This document shows positions 21,480 to 32,439 of a stretch of DNA of 64,000 nt, piece by piece. Position numbers and translations under genes: made by a program. Position 1 is the first letter of the stretch. The number at the start of each line of letters is the position of its first letter. This DNA is from Carettochelys insculpta (taxonomy: Eukaryota; Chordata; Testudines; Carettochelyidae). The stretch lies in assembly GCF_033958435.1 (NCBI RefSeq), contig NC_134137.1, forward strand, positions 174,047,501-174,111,500. Direction: 5' to 3'. Below the pieces are notes generated by a model that saw nothing but the letters and a program-made list of their open reading frames with translations, had not been told where the DNA came from and did not search any database.

Positions 21480-22690
21480 GTGGTTTGGAAAAATAAAGGG
21501 CTATATTGTGCACCAGAAAAATGTGTGGATAATCTGTACTAAGAATAACATAACGTCCAACTATTTACAGAGGGGGCTAACTATTTACAGAAGGAGGGGG
21601 ACCCAGTTGGCCAGCCCAGTGGGCCATCACTCTGGGGCAGGGATGGAGGGCCTTGACCTGCCAGCCACAGGACCCACAACCCCACCTTGTCTGGGGTCCT
21701 CGGTGGGGCTGGGAGGGGGCAGGAAGGTAGGGCTGGGGATCAGCCTCAGCCTGGTGGTCTGGGGGCCAATGGAGCCCTCTCCTGGGGGCCTGGTGGGTGG
21801 AGCCACAGAGTGAGGGGAAGCAGGTGAGGCAGCAGGTGGGGCAGCTGGGGTGGGGGGTGGCAGGAGGGGGCAGCCAGGCCAGCAGCTATTGATACATGGC
21901 CTCCACATCCTAGAATGTGGTAAGAAAGTCCCCCCAGGCCTCCAGGCAGCCTCCCCACCGAAGGCGCCACTCTGCCAGCTGCATCTGCTGCTAGACAGAG
22001 GCAGCGAGCTAGGGGGTCCTCTGCTGGCTGCCTGTGGCCCCTCTGTGACCAGGACTGTCCTGGTGCTGGGGGTGGCTCTGGCTGCCTGCTGTACCTTACT
22101 TCTAGGGGGCTCTCCAGGACCACAAATGGGGCGAGGCTCTCCCGGCCCTCAGATGGCGTGGCTGTGGAAACAGGAGGGAAGAGAGGAACAGGCTGTGCGT
22201 ACCTACCTCTGACCCACGGCCCATGCCCGGTCCCCCTGTGGATGGTGGATCCTCATCCCCTGTCCCTCAGGTGTGGGCATGCCCCCTTGTGCAGTCCACT
22301 CCCCCCCACCCCCGGGGACAGGGTGCAGCGCTGTCCATGGGAGCAGGTGCTGACGGGCACTCGCGGCCATGCCACCATCCAAAAGGCTGTGGTCTGGATG
22401 GGTCTGCTGGGGGTGTGGGGGGGCTCCTGGTTGTGTACGGTGCCCCTGCTCCAACATGCAGGTTGTGTGCTCTGTTGGGTATGTACCTGAGGGTCCACTG
22501 CCAAGGTTGGGGGGTGGCCATCTGGCTGATGCCCGGCTGGAGGTGCAGGAGGGGAGGTCTATGACTAGGTCCCCCTCCTCAATGGACCAGTCCCCGGCTG
22601 CAGCTGGCTGTCTGTGGCCCTGGTGCTATGGGGCTGGCCAACGGTTCCAGCTAGGGCTTCTCAGCTGAGATGTCCAGGATGGCAGGTGGG
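21480..22690. other. GC-rich interior of Harbinger B, no clear coding
   Basis: Dense overlapping open frames on both strands reflect the G/C-rich composition. An AATAAAG near 21491 could have been the transposase polyadenylation signal. Some minus-strand Pro/His-rich frames may be remains of the accessory protein tail. Confidence 0.4.
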
Positions 22691-23040
22691 GAGGTGTCCC
22701 AAGGGCCAGGATGCCCTGGAGCTCCTGGTAGAAAGGGCATGAAGTGGGGGCAGCCCCTGACCGGCTGGCTGAGTCCGAAGCCTGGGTGTAACCCTGCTGC
22801 AGCTCCTTGACCTTACTCCTGACTTGGTCAGCAGTGCAGGCAGGGTGACCCCAGGTACTCAGGCCCTCAGCCAGCTGGGCAAAAGTAGCTGCATTCTGCC
22901 ATTCGTGCCTGTGTCCTGGAGCACCTCCTCCTCCTGCGAGAGCCCCAGCAGGTCCCGGAGCTCATGCTCTGTCTAGGAGGGGTGCACTCTACCCCCCCCG
23001 CTGGACCCCTGGGTGCGCTCGGAGAGGGGGGCCCTGGGGC
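22690..23040 (-). pseudogene. Harbinger B Myb/SANT-like accessory protein remnant
   Basis: Minus strand, read across a frame change near 22880: EHELRDLLGLSQEEEVLQDT, RNAATFAQLAEGLSTWGHP, DQVRSKVKELQQGYTQASD, then SGAAPTSCPFYQELQGILAL. The pattern (acidic start, RN..xFAQLAxGL, QxRxKVKELxQGY, CPFYxEL) is that of the Harbinger trihelix Myb-like protein. It is not intact. Confidence 0.65.
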
Positions 23041-23716
23041 TACTCACATGGCTGACTGGTGGTCATGCTGCTTCAGTAGCCACTGGGGGTCTGGCTGAAG
23101 TGTGCAGGGGCACCACATGCAATGGGTGCTGCCTGCACCCTCTCAGTTTCCTGCAGTAGGGTTTCCTGGTCAGTGCAGCTCTAAGAGCCACTGCACACAC
23201 AGACCATAGAGCCCCTCACGCGCTGGGTAGCACATCTCTGCCTGACAGCTGATCGCTGCCATGGTGGACCCCACTCTTTCGAAAAAGCAGGACGCAGAGC
23301 GTCTACACATGTCCTTTTTTGAAAAAAGACGTTGAAAGGGGGACCTCTTCCTATTTCCTCTTTGAAAGAGTGATTTCGATTCCTGTGGCGCCTACCATCG
23401 ATTTCATGTTCAAAAAAGCACGCTGCGTGTGTAGACGTGCCACTTGCTGCTTCAAACTGGGGCATGCTCTTTCGAAAGAATTGCCTGGTGTAGACACAGC
23501 TAATGTGCAGTGTACACACTTCTGTTGACAGAGAGGGCTTCCAGTTGCCAGGTAACTCTGCAGAGCTGCCATTCTGCTTTCTGTCACCACAGGGCGGCAC
23601 AGCCTGGCAATAACAGAGCAAGTTCTGTGTAGCAGCAATCTGTCGACTTAGGTTCTGTCAAGATTTCTGTGTCGACAGTAATGTATGTTGACAAATGCTT
23701 CTAGTGTAGACGTTGC

Positions 23717-24674
23717 CAAAAAATTTAAGAAATGTTGATCTAGCATATAAAATAAATAATAGAGGTAAAGAAATTTCAAAGTGGAAAACTGAAGCGTCTC
23801 AGTCCATGGAAGTCAAAACAGGACATTTTGACCGCACAGAATGCTTCATTTTGATATTTTTAAAAATGCGATTTTATCAATATTGAGACACTGCTGGGGA
23901 AGTTTAGGTTGCAACAAAATGGCATTTCATAAGGAAGAAACACTTTTGCTGGAACATATTTGACCACTTCTAATTAGCATCCAATTTGTACAGGCCTTTA
24001 ATAATTGAGTTATGCAGTTTGTGGTCTATGCTAGAGATGGAGGCGATTAGGTATTGCAGACAAGAGCTATGTATTAAAGAGAGTTGAAAACAATGCAATT
24101 TTTGTTTTGCAAAACATGTCAAAATTACATTTTTGTCAAAATTTAATATTTAAAATACAAAATTTCATTGAAAAATTAGGTCAAGTTTTAATACATTTTG
24201 GCCAGCTCTGTTCACCATTCACTGATTGCTAAGCTCTATTGTATGTCTGATCTTACTCAGGATGCCTAAAGCTCAAGGGAGCATAAGAAAAACAAACGAT
24301 GTATTTAAGTAACAAAACCAAAGGATTTTTCTAAAATAAAATGTGAACACTTATGAGCTGCTCAGCAGGAAGCTGAGATCACTTCACAAAAGTTCACAAA
24401 CTCAGTTTCTTTTGCCTCTTGCAGAGCAAAAGTGACACAATGTTAACATGAAAGAACAGAACTTTGACGTGTTGGGTGATTCTGTGACAGATTTTCATGA
24501 TCATAAAAACCATCCTTGCTTCTCTGTTAAGACCCTTGATCCACACTTATCAAACTTGTCAATAGTAGCTTAATTCAAGAGAAGAGAGACAAGAAAGAGA
24601 AGTCTTTTGTTCATTTTCAGCATCCAGCAAGAGGCAAAGGTCAATCACTGTTTATGCTATTATAAACAAGCTAA
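23717..24674. other. Intron 1 stretch, nothing recognised
   Basis: AT-rich, with A/T homopolymers (for example AATATTTAAAATACAAAATTT near 24146). No gene or named repeat was seen. Confidence 0.45.
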
Positions 24675-24913
24675 GGCTATGTCTATACAAGGCAAAGCAA
24701 GCTGACTGCAGATACGTTAGAACTGACGTATCTTCACCAGCTTACCTGGCTGTCCTTACTGAAGAAGTCATGTATCTCATGAGGAGAACAGGGGCTGACT
24801 GCAACCTGAGAGGTCAGTTTCCAACCCCTGAAAAGTCCCTACCAGACACGCGAAATCAAACCCCAGAAGATCGACCCTGGGCGTGTCAATCTTCTGGGCT
24901 AGTGCAGAGAGCC
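24675..24913. mobile_element. Short MITE
   Basis: The left end is GGCTATGTCTATACAAGGC; the right end, read inverted, is GGCTCTCTGCACTAGCCC. It lies next to TAA/TTAA on each side. The interior motif GATCGACCCTGG near 24870 resembles the element at 29012-29307. Confidence 0.55.
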
Positions 24914-25180
24914 TTAAAAGCAAAGTTTTCCACTTGAAAAACAAACAAACTTGTGACAATCCTTTATGTGTTACCTTCGATGAAGTACAAAATGAGCATT
25001 TTAAAGAAATAACTGATGCCTTTAGCCTTTGATATACTCCTCCACACAAATTTCGTCTGCGAGACTCACTCCTATTGATTGCTACACTGAAAAATTAATT
25101 CAAGTGTTCTATGCTCGAGTAGTCCTTCTGAGCTAGCCTAGCTCGAGAAGCAGCAGGAACGCTGCAAAGTAACACACTAT

Positions 25181-25896
25181 AGCTGCGTCTACACGTGCAC
25201 GCTACTTCGAAGTAGCGGCACCAACTTCGAAATAGCGCCCGTTGCGTCTACACGCGTCGGGTGCTATTTCGAAGTTAACTTCGACGTTAGGCGGCGAGAC
25301 GTCGAAGTCGCTAACCTCATGAGGAGATAGGAATAGCGCCCTACTTCGACGTTCAACGTCGAAGTAGGGACCGTGTAGACGATCCGCGTCCCGCAACGTC
25401 GAAATTGCTGGGTCCTCCATGGCGGCCATCAGCTGCGGGGTTGAGAGATACTCTCTCTCCAGCCCCTGCGGGGCTCTATGGTCACCGTGGGCAGCAGCCC
25501 TTAGCCCAGGGCTTCTGGCTGCTTCTGCGGCAGCTGGGGATCTATGCTGCAGGCACAGGGTCTGCAACCAGTTGTCAGCTCTGTGTATCTTGTGTTGTTT
25601 AGTGCAACTGTGTCTGGGAGGGGCCCTTTAAGGGAGCGGCTGGCTGTTGAGTCCGCCCTGTGACCCTGTCTGCAGCTGTGCCTGGCATCGCATCCCTATT
25701 TCGATGTGTGCTACTTTGACGTGTAGACGTTCCCTCGCTGCGCCTATTTCGATGTTGGGCTGAGCAACGTCGAAGTTGAACATCGACGTTGCCAGCCCTG
25801 GAGGACGTGTAGACGTTATTCATCAAAATAGACTATTTCGATGTCGCAACATCGAAATAAGCTATTTCGATGTTGGCTGCACGTGTAGACGTAGCC
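25181..25896. mobile_element. TCGA-rich Harbinger-type non-autonomous element
   Basis: The ends are AGCTGCGTCTACACGTGCAC and, inverted, GGCTACGTCTACACGTGCAG. TAT lies on both sides (25178-25180 and 25897-25899). Subterminal regions are packed with short palindromes: CTACTTCGAAGTAG, CTTCGACGTT, TATTTCGATGTTG, CAACATCGAAATA. The interior (25420-25680) is GC-rich, with no clear protein. Confidence 0.72.
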
Positions 25897-26414
25897 TATG
25901 TGAGCAAATTGATCCCCACCAGCACGGCATTCACTTGTGTGGCATTATATTTTTGTCTTCTCTCACACAAAGGTGTTTTTTCTCTGGTAGATTGTTTACA
26001 GCAAGAGAACAGGTCACAGTTGTCCCACTCTAAAATCCTAAATACAAAGAACTTATATTGGTCATTGCGGGATATGTATGTGAGGCCAGCACTATATTCC
26101 TATTCTCCACTAGGATTTTTAGGTGGGCTCATCCTTAGTTTCTGCATCACAGTATCTAAGCTTCACTGAGGAAAAAAGAAATACGTAACAGCACTAAAAA
26201 GCATTCAAAACTTTTCCTGTAATCATCATCTGAAAAGGGGGGGATTTAATGTCCCAGTTGCTCCAAGGCATTTGGTATAATTTTGAAAGTTTCTTTTTCC
26301 ATAGCTGCCACCAGCATGAATAATTTGAAATTTGCATATATATTTGAAAAGGCCTTTAAAAAAAGCACATTTTTCACATGAGGCTATAATTACAAAAGCA
26401 ATTTAGAGGCTTCA

Positions 26415-26600
26415 GAGGGCACATCTATGAAGCTGCAGAAATGAGCTTCCCAGTCCGAGTCCACAGACTTGGGCTTGCAGGGCTACTGCTCCACAATAGT
26501 TGTGCAGACAGCGCTTTACAGTTGCGGCTCAGGAAGGAGCCCTTCACAGGCTTCAAAGCTAAAGCCACAACTTTTAAGCAATGTCTACAAGAGTGCAAAC
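26415..26600. repeat. Probable short interspersed element
   Basis: GGGCACATCTATGAAGCTGC at one side and GCAATGTCTACAAGAGTGC at the other are imperfectly inverted. The interior is GC-rich (CCGAGTCCACAGACTTGGGC is itself near-palindromic). It resembles the other MITEs, but the ends are degraded. Confidence 0.35.
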
Positions 26601-28170
26601 ATGATTCCTGATAGTGCAAAGCTGTTAACCTGGGCAAGATTTCACTTTCATAAGCTCTGTTGACCAACCCAGAAAAACACAGTAGATTACAGTTCACTGC
26701 TGTCTTGGTGAAAATGTGACCCAATCTAATTAACAAAGAAATGGAACAATACCATGTCAAAACTGAAAATGATTCAGATAACTTTTTCTGTTCCTGAGCT
26801 TATACACAAAGGTCAGAGGTCAAGCCAGAAAAAGGAAAGTGAAAAGTTGCTCCTGTAACATAAAAGTTAAAAATCCAGGTTAAAGCCTATATTTGTGCAA
26901 GAGATTGAGACACGACTTTTTGCATCTAAATTGTTGAAATGTTAACAACTAAAAAACAAAATCACGGAAAAAAGAATTTATTTTAGAACTTTAAAAAACT
27001 GCAAATGATCTGCATCCGTATCCACCCAGTTGAGCATCAATCAAATGTTTCTTATTGCTCTGTTGGAAGTTTTATTATTATTTTTTAAATTATTGGTTTG
27101 GTCAAATTCTGAAATAGATTGGGTGCTGACAGAGCAAAGAAATCAAAGTGAACTGTGCTTAAGAAAGAGATAACAGAGCAGAAGCCTTAACTAGTTCATA
27201 GGCAATGGACTCAGTGATAGATTGCAGTCTTTTTACTTACATAATGGCAAGCTTGTTAACTTTTCCAGCATATGTTCATTGCTCTGCTTCCTACACCCCT
27301 CTTTATCTAAAACTAGTTACTGCTCACCACACCTCATCACCATGCCACCTGGCACTATGCCAATCATTCCATTCTGAATAGCAAGGAGAACAACAGGTAC
27401 ACATATACAGTACATTTGATAGCCACAAGGCTGTGTCTACGCACTGAGATTGCGGCAGGTTTCAGACACACGAGCCTAAGTGTTGTTGGCCCTACTTCTT
27501 CTTTTCACTTGAGATTTCGAAGTCACAGTATTCGTAAAAAGATTTTTCAAGTTTGTATTTGTTTACTTGCTTCCTGTTTCTTTGTACATAATGAAGTTCT
27601 GTTTTTTTGGAGAGAATACTTCCAAATACACCTGGAGAATACACCTGGCATTACAGTCAACAGCAAGAAGCAAAGCCCCACCCATAGTAAGAACAAAGAA
27701 GAGATGTTGTGTAATTATCACATTAGATAATGATACAGGAAGTTGTCCCTGAATAGCCCTTCATTTAACATGAATGCTAATATGTGAGTTATGTCTTGCT
27801 CAAACAACTTATGCCTCCCTCCAACTTTTATTTGTATCCTTCAATTTTTTACCATCCTTCTTTACAATAATTGGTCTAAAGTTGCTGTTTGTGATTTGTA
27901 AAAGGGCATGCCCCACCACAAGGCTTGCACTCTTCACCTCTGCCCTATTTCCTAGTGAGCCTGAGTTAAGACTACATGAAATACCACTGAAAGGTGTGCT
28001 GGGCTAAGCTGTACTGTATCTTATGCTGAATCACAAACAAAGAATGCGAACGAAAGTACGAAGACAAAAGAAGGCTGAGGCAAGCAGACCAGCCAGCTCC
28101 AATGAAAAAAGCTTTCAACACTGACAACCATGGCGGTTCCTGCTTAAACAGCCCATCTAGCCCTCCAGAC
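26601..28170. other. Intron 1 stretch, little recognised
   Basis: Bases 27428-27470 (GGCTGTGTCTACGCACTGAG) look like a lone MITE end. No gene and no other named repeat were seen. Confidence 0.4.
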
Positions 28171-28482
28171 TAAGGTGACCAGTTGTCCTGTTTCTGGTGG
28201 GGCAGCCCCATATTTTGGGTGCCAGGAAGGTGTCACAATTTATTTTCCAATGGGGCTAATTGCCCCATATCTATGGGGGGAGCAGCTGCCGCCCAGTTCC
28301 CACCATGCATCAGCGTGGCCTGGTTCCCCTGCGCCTCCTGGGAAAGCTGGGAGGAGAGGAGCAACGGCAGCTCCCATTGCTTCCCAGCTCTCCATGTCTT
28401 GGTGGAACCAGGAGGAGCCGCCCCTCCACCCCTTATCTCCCTGTCCTGTATTTGGGATAGGGAGATGTGGTCACTCTACTTC
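28171..28482. mobile_element. Probable DNA transposon fragment
   Basis: GGTGACCAGTTGTCCTGTTT at the left and, inverted, AGAGTGACCACATCTCCC at the right form imperfect terminal inverted repeats. Matching internal blocks are CCATATTTTGGGTG and CCTGTATTTGGG. The frames inside are short and unconvincing. Confidence 0.5.
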
Positions 28483-28755
28483 AGGTAGGCTGCCAGCCGC
28501 TCAGTCACAGCCATGCACCTGTTGCTGTGCGTATAATCTAACAAACACAAAATGGTTCAGACTTACAAGGAATCCCTTTCCCCACTCCACTTGTTGAGAC
28601 TGCCCATAGCTGCCAATTGCCACAAATAAACAATAAAGTCATCATCTATTTCAAGGATATGGGGGTTGCCTTATTTGGAGTAACAGACAAGACCACTGTG
28701 ACTGACTGTGGCCTTCTTCAGCTGCATGCTCTGCAGCTGGCTATTCCAATAGCTC

Positions 28756-28885
28756 TTTTCAGAGAGGTAGCCGTGTTAGTCTGTATCTTCAAGAACAAGA
28801 AGTCCTGTAGTACCTGATAGACTAACAGATATTTTGGAGCATAAGCTTTCATGGGCAAAGACCCGCTTCATCAGATGCATGGCTC
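28756..28885 (-). repeat. Penelope-like 3' end with full terminal tail
   Basis: Read on the minus strand: CATCTGATGAAGCGGGTC, GCCCATGAAAGC, GTTAGTCTATCAGGTACTAC, then the tail CAGACTAACACGGCTACC. This is the only short copy with an unaltered CTGATGA and GAAA core here, although stem II has mismatches. GCTCTT lies on both sides (about 28751 and 28889). Confidence 0.7.
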
Positions 28886-29011
28886 TTGTGTCTTGCTGTT
28901 CAAATTCAGCAGTCAGCCTGTCTCACCCCTGCATCGTAATGGCAGATTTCACCCTTTTGCCTCACAGACATTATGTATTACACAATATGCAGATATCACC
29001 ACAAGCATATT

Positions 29012-29307
29012 TTTTAGTCTACACTAGACCTTACACCTGACTGCAGATAAGGAAATCTAGCTAAGGGAAACTGCACAGTTAGAATTGACATATCTGCAAT
29101 CAAGTGTAAGGTCTGTCCTCACTGAGGGAGGTTGACAAGAGCATTTCTCCCATCAACCTCCCTTACTCCTCACAAAAGCAGTACAGGGGGTCGACTGCAG
29201 ATCCCAGAGAGATCAATTTCGTGAGTCTTTACCAGACGCACGAAATTGAACTCTGAAAGATTGACCCTCAACAGGTTGATCTCCCATTAAGTGTAGACAT
29301 ACCCTCA
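29012..29307. mobile_element. MITE, Harbinger-like
   Basis: TAGTCTACACTAGACC at the left and AAGTGTAGACATACCC at the right. Internal blocks are GACTGCAGATAAGG and GATTGACCCTCAACAGGTTG. It abuts the Harbinger C coding remnant. Confidence 0.5.
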
Positions 29308-30780
29308 GATACAATCTGTTGAAGAAAGCTGCGGTAGGACATCTTTAATCTACTAAAAGCATACTCCGCAGTCATTCTCCACTTGTTAAGACGGTAGTTT
29401 TCCCTTGATCTCCAGGGTGACCAGTGTACTGCTTTATGAGCCAGAGAAGCAAGGTGTATGCTGTGTCCCTCTCCCCCGCAAAAATTAATATTGACATTTC
29501 AATATCACCTGTGGTGATCTGCCTGTTAGGGAAAGCATCCCTTCTTGCAGCTTTATGGGGGGAAAAAATCACATGTTCTTAAATATGTACATGTCATGCA
29601 TGTTCCTTGACTAGCCCACACTGATCGGTGAAGCAAATTAGTGGCTGTGTAACCATGAAAAGATATCCTTTTCTGCTGATGCACTCAGAGGTGAAGTTGC
29701 TTCATGGAGAAGAGGGATGTCTGTGTGCTAATGCCCACCTAAGTTTTGTAACCCCACTTACATGAATCCATTCACTACTTGGTACTTTACCAGGAGTCAC
29801 TGCCCTGTGCAGTGACATGTATTTGTTGTCCAGCTGTGCAGGGTTGTTAATTGCCCCCAGTGCAAATTTTCCAGGTCCAAATGGATCCTAGTGATGGAAA
29901 GCAACCTAGTGTTGCAAGCATCCAAAGCACGATCCCCACTTGCTTCTCAGCTAGGGATGTAAAATCCCATTTACTTGGTTAACAGGTTAAATGATAGGTT
30001 TACATGGTTAGCCAATTAACTTGGGGCATGCCAGGGACCATGGCTGCTCCAGACAGGCTGGATTTTCTCTGCCTGTGGTAGCGTGGCTGAAGCAGCCCTG
30101 GTCCCGGCATGCCACAGGCAGGGATGCTCCAGCTGCACAGAACAGCTCTGGTCCCAGGCATGCTACTGTACATGGCCTGTCCAGCAGCCCCAGCCCCTCT
30201 CCCCGCTGCTACAGATGGGGACTGCTCCTGCGAGGCTGGAGACCTCCCACTCTAAGTAGGCATGGGGCACTGGAGCAACCCCCTGCCTATATTGGGCAGG
30301 AAGCTGCTCCAGCCCATCAGTTAACCATTAACACCTCTATTCTCCACTATCAATGGAGCTCTCATTGTGCTGTCCCTGGGCTGTGTGTCTGAGGTGAGTT
30401 TAGCACACAGATCCAGACATTCGGCCTTTTGCACACGGAAGTTCCGCAACCAAGTCTGCATTATGATGAATTCCCACCACTCAGCGCTCATTTCAGAGGC
30501 CTCCACATTATAATTGTTGTGGAGCAGCTTTGCAAATGCCAGCTGCAACCCGGCTTTTTCTTGGAAGGCAGAGCGGAGGGGGCCTACGTTCTTCCACATA
30601 CAATTATTGGTAGGGAACTTTGCTTCCTCTCTGCCATTTCTCAGAGCAGTGAAAAGACAGAAGCAGCATCTGTTCCTTATCAGCAACACTCCTGAGCACA
30701 GTGCTGAGCTCTGCAAGATCCCTGTCTGCCAGTAAGACAGCCGTGACACAAGGTACAGGCCAGGGGGACTTTTTTTTTTT
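29290..30780 (-). pseudogene. Harbinger C transposase relic
   Basis: Minus strand, discontinuous. The N-terminal part at 30330-30620 reads WWEFIIMQTWLRNFRVQKAE, then CLDLCAKLTSDTQPRDSTMR. A middle part near 29660-29710 reads ISRKGYLFMVTQPLICFTD. The C-terminal part at 29300-29500 reads ERDTAYTLLLWLIKQYTG, then RMTAEYAFSRLKMSYRSFLQ. This order is that of PIF/Harbinger transposases, but the residues differ from relics A and B, so it appears to be a separate lineage. The insertion at about 29952-30345 breaks it. It is inactive. Confidence 0.65.
29952..30345. repeat. GGTTAAC-ended repeat, copy 1
   Basis: The left end has TACTTGGTTAACAGGTTAAA; the right end has CATCAGTTAACCATTAAC. The interior is GC-rich (CCATGGCTGCTCC, GGTCCCGGCATGCC). 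It is related to 63515-63772. It is probably a DNA transposon. Confidence 0.45.
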
Positions 30781-31174
30781 TTTAAACAATTGCAAAAATT
30801 ATGAGATGTGGAAAGTATTATAGGGCTGGAAAGTTGCATGGTGGGAACATGATCCTTAGCTCCCTGAAATCCCTGGGCAAATTACTGGTATCCTACAAAA
30901 CACTATGCAATGATCCCCAAAGCAGTAAGCCAGAGGATGGTGCAGGGCATGCTAAAGAGAGCAGATGGCACTCCCTGTTTTATACCATCACATGACTTTT
31001 TAGTGAGTATGCACAGTGTTGACACAACACTGCTGGGGCTAAAGGACAGCTGGACTAGTTAAGCAACCCTGGAAGCAGAGATAGGGCCAGCCCAGGCAGA
31101 AAGCGGGGAGAAGGATAGAAGCTGAGGGGCCGGGGTGACTGCTGAGGAGGGCACGGGGCAGGGTTTTACCACGT

Positions 31175-31220
31175 AAAAAAGCAACAAGAATCCTGTGGCA
31201 CCTCCTAGACTAACAGATAC
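31175..31220 (-). repeat. Penelope-like 3' end scrap
   Basis: AAGCAACAAGAATCCTGTGG and CACCTCCTAGACTAACAGAT are the inverted PLE 3' end. Only about 45 bases remain. Confidence 0.5.
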
Positions 31221-31399
31221 GTAAGACGTGAAAAAGAGGATCCCCTGAGAGGGAGTGTCTCTGTGTCAGTGGCTACCAACTCACCCTGTTCCCGTGTGTA
31301 TAGTACACTAGCGCTACCTGAGCTGGTAGATTACTCCCTCCCCGGGGTGTCCTCTTTTTGGAAAGGTCAAACAGAGTCACCCTAGTGCTCCCCCCCCCC

Positions 31400-32100
31400 A
31401 CCACTGCCAGCCCAAGGCAGGGAGAAGACAATCCCCCTCTGCCCCAGGCACCCCCGCTCCAGCCCCGGGACTGCCCAGAGGTGGCCTCGCCCGTGCCAAG
31501 GAGCTGCAGGGCTGGGAGGGAACGAGAAACCCCGACCCAGCTGATGTCCCCCGGGCAGGGACACAGCGCCGAGCTCCGGCCGCCAGCCCCGCAGGGCGCC
31601 AAGAGGTGTTTGGGGGGGGGGGGGGGGGGTTGCTGCTGCCCCGCTCCCGCCGGCGCGCTACTCACTGCTGCAGCCCGGCCGCATCTTCCCGGGACTCCCG
31701 CCGGCCCCTGAGCTAGTCCGCCGCGAGCCCGTCCGCGCCCCGCGTTCGCCGCACCTGTGCGCCCGGCCGGGCAGGCGCGTCCCAAGGGCGCGGGTGAGTC
31801 ACACCCGCGCCCGCGCCCGCGCAGCAAGGACTCCGCCGCGCGGTAGTCCAGGGGCCGCCCTGCCTGGGGGGGGTGGGGTTGAGGAGCGAGGAAGGGGGAA
31901 GCCTCCGTGCCAGCCCCGCTTGCAGCGCTTTCGGTTTCGCTTTCGAGGGGCGGAGGCGATGCCAAGCGGAATCTGCAGGCGCCAGTCTTCCGCCTGCTGC
32001 AGGGGGTGTAAGCGCAAAGGGGTGGGGAGGATAAGAGCTGCCCTATACAGGGTGAGATTGGGGGCGGGGGAGAAAATGAGTGAGCAAATCGGGGGCAGAC
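31400..32100 (-). promoter_or_regulatory. FAM3B: CpG island and promoter region of FAM3B
   Basis: The GC content and CpG density here are the highest in the window (for example CCGCGAGCCCGTCCGCGCCC near 31720, CCCGCGCCCGCGCCCGCG near 31804). The island spans FAM3B exon 1 and the sequence upstream of its minus-strand start codon. A GC-box-like GGGGGCGGGG lies at about 32060. A 19-20-base G run at 31611-31630 lies in intron 1 just below the exon 1 donor. No TATA motif was seen close to the start codon, which fits a CpG-island promoter. The transcription start is not defined by sequence alone. Confidence 0.7.
31666..31684 (-). CDS. FAM3B: FAM3B coding exon 1 (start codon)
   Basis: Minus strand: GGGAAG then ATG CGG CCG GGC TGC AGC A, followed by the donor GTGAGT. 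It gives MRPGCS plus one base, and with the first two bases of exon 2 (AC) this makes Asn, then LVKLSG. Human FAM3B begins MRPLAGG before LLKVV, so start, length and phase agree. The start has A at -3, a good context. The exon is too short to show as an open frame and was found by splice phase and its CpG-island setting. Confidence 0.85.
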
Positions 32101-32439
32101 AGGCCAGGCTTCAGCAGCGCTCCCCAGCGTGCTCAGTGCAAGGCAAAGAGCAAATTGGGACAAAGGCCCCCATTTGTCCCCTCCCCCCAACTCCCACTTC
32201 TTTCCAGGGGCTAGTGAGGCACGGGCAAACTCGAGGTGGTGTTAGCCGGTGGCCGGGTAATGCGCGGTGAGGCACCAACTATGCCCTTGTTACCATCCAA
32301 GGCTTTAACTGCTACAGCGCAGGGCTCCTTGGCAGCGGGCAGCTTGGGCCAGGCTGACGGATGCCCAAGGGTCCTAAACACCCGAGTCTTTTTCTGCTAG
32401 AGCAGGGAGCTCCTAGCACTCTCACCTGTGGCCAGGCTG

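Larger units (their letters stand above)
18779..23502. mobile_element. PIF/Harbinger transposon B (decayed), carrying a CR1
   Basis: The ends are GCTACGCCTGCACTAGAGCA with CTCTTTCAAAAGAG and, inverted, GCTGTGTCTACACCAGGCAA with TTCTTTCGAAAGAG. TAA lies beside both ends (18774-18776, with CA between it and the left end; and 23503-23505). It contains transposase coding remnants on the plus strand (20257-21250) and a Myb/SANT-like remnant on the minus strand (22690-23040), the same layout as Harbinger A. Its GC content is far above its surroundings. A CR1 copy is inserted at 18859-19807. Confidence 0.75.
18628..23716. mobile_element. Outer palindromic MITE split by Harbinger B
   Basis: The left arm GGCTGTGTCTACACTAG with GTTTTGTTGACAGAAGG (18628-18777) and the right arm (about 23503-23716: CTTCTGTTGACAGAGAGG, then CTAGTGTAGACGTTGCC) are inverted copies. 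Together they would make a short hairpin element of roughly 360 bp. Harbinger B occupies the middle. Confidence 0.65.
104..31684 (-). other. FAM3B: FAM3B gene, 5' part (coding exons 1-5 with introns)
   Basis: FAM3B (PANDER) is a small secreted cytokine-like protein of the FAM3 family, best known from pancreatic islets. Five coding exons were found by translating the minus strand and matching it to remembered human FAM3B: 31666-31684, 12071-12214, 8878-9001, 6689-6747 and 104-154. Every junction has GT/AG signals, and the split codons join in phase (1, 1, 2, 1, then 1 at the last donor). Together they encode about 132 residues of a protein that is 235 residues long in human. The remaining exons, with the C-terminal part of the FAM3 fold, must lie below position 1. 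Intron 1 is about 19.5 kb and filled with transposons. Identity is strong; expression was not assessed. Confidence 0.93.

Noticed and set aside
21627..22668. Many overlapping frames on both strands
   Set aside because: They reflect the GC-rich interior of Harbinger B; only the Myb-like and transposase segments have recognisable sequence.
25202..25567. 121-codon frame on the minus strand
   Set aside because: It lies wholly within the TCGA-rich transposon and its translation consists of repeat-arm codons.
28756..28885. GAGAGGTAGCCGTGTTAGTCTG block taken as a tRNA-derived SINE head
   Set aside because: The same block is the terminal tail of the Penelope-like elements at 37.4 kb, so a PLE 3' end explains it better.
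31273..32190. 305-codon open frame on the minus strand across the CpG island
   Set aside because: Its Pro/Gly/Ala-rich translation follows GC composition, it is out of frame with the FAM3B start codon and it shows no domain.
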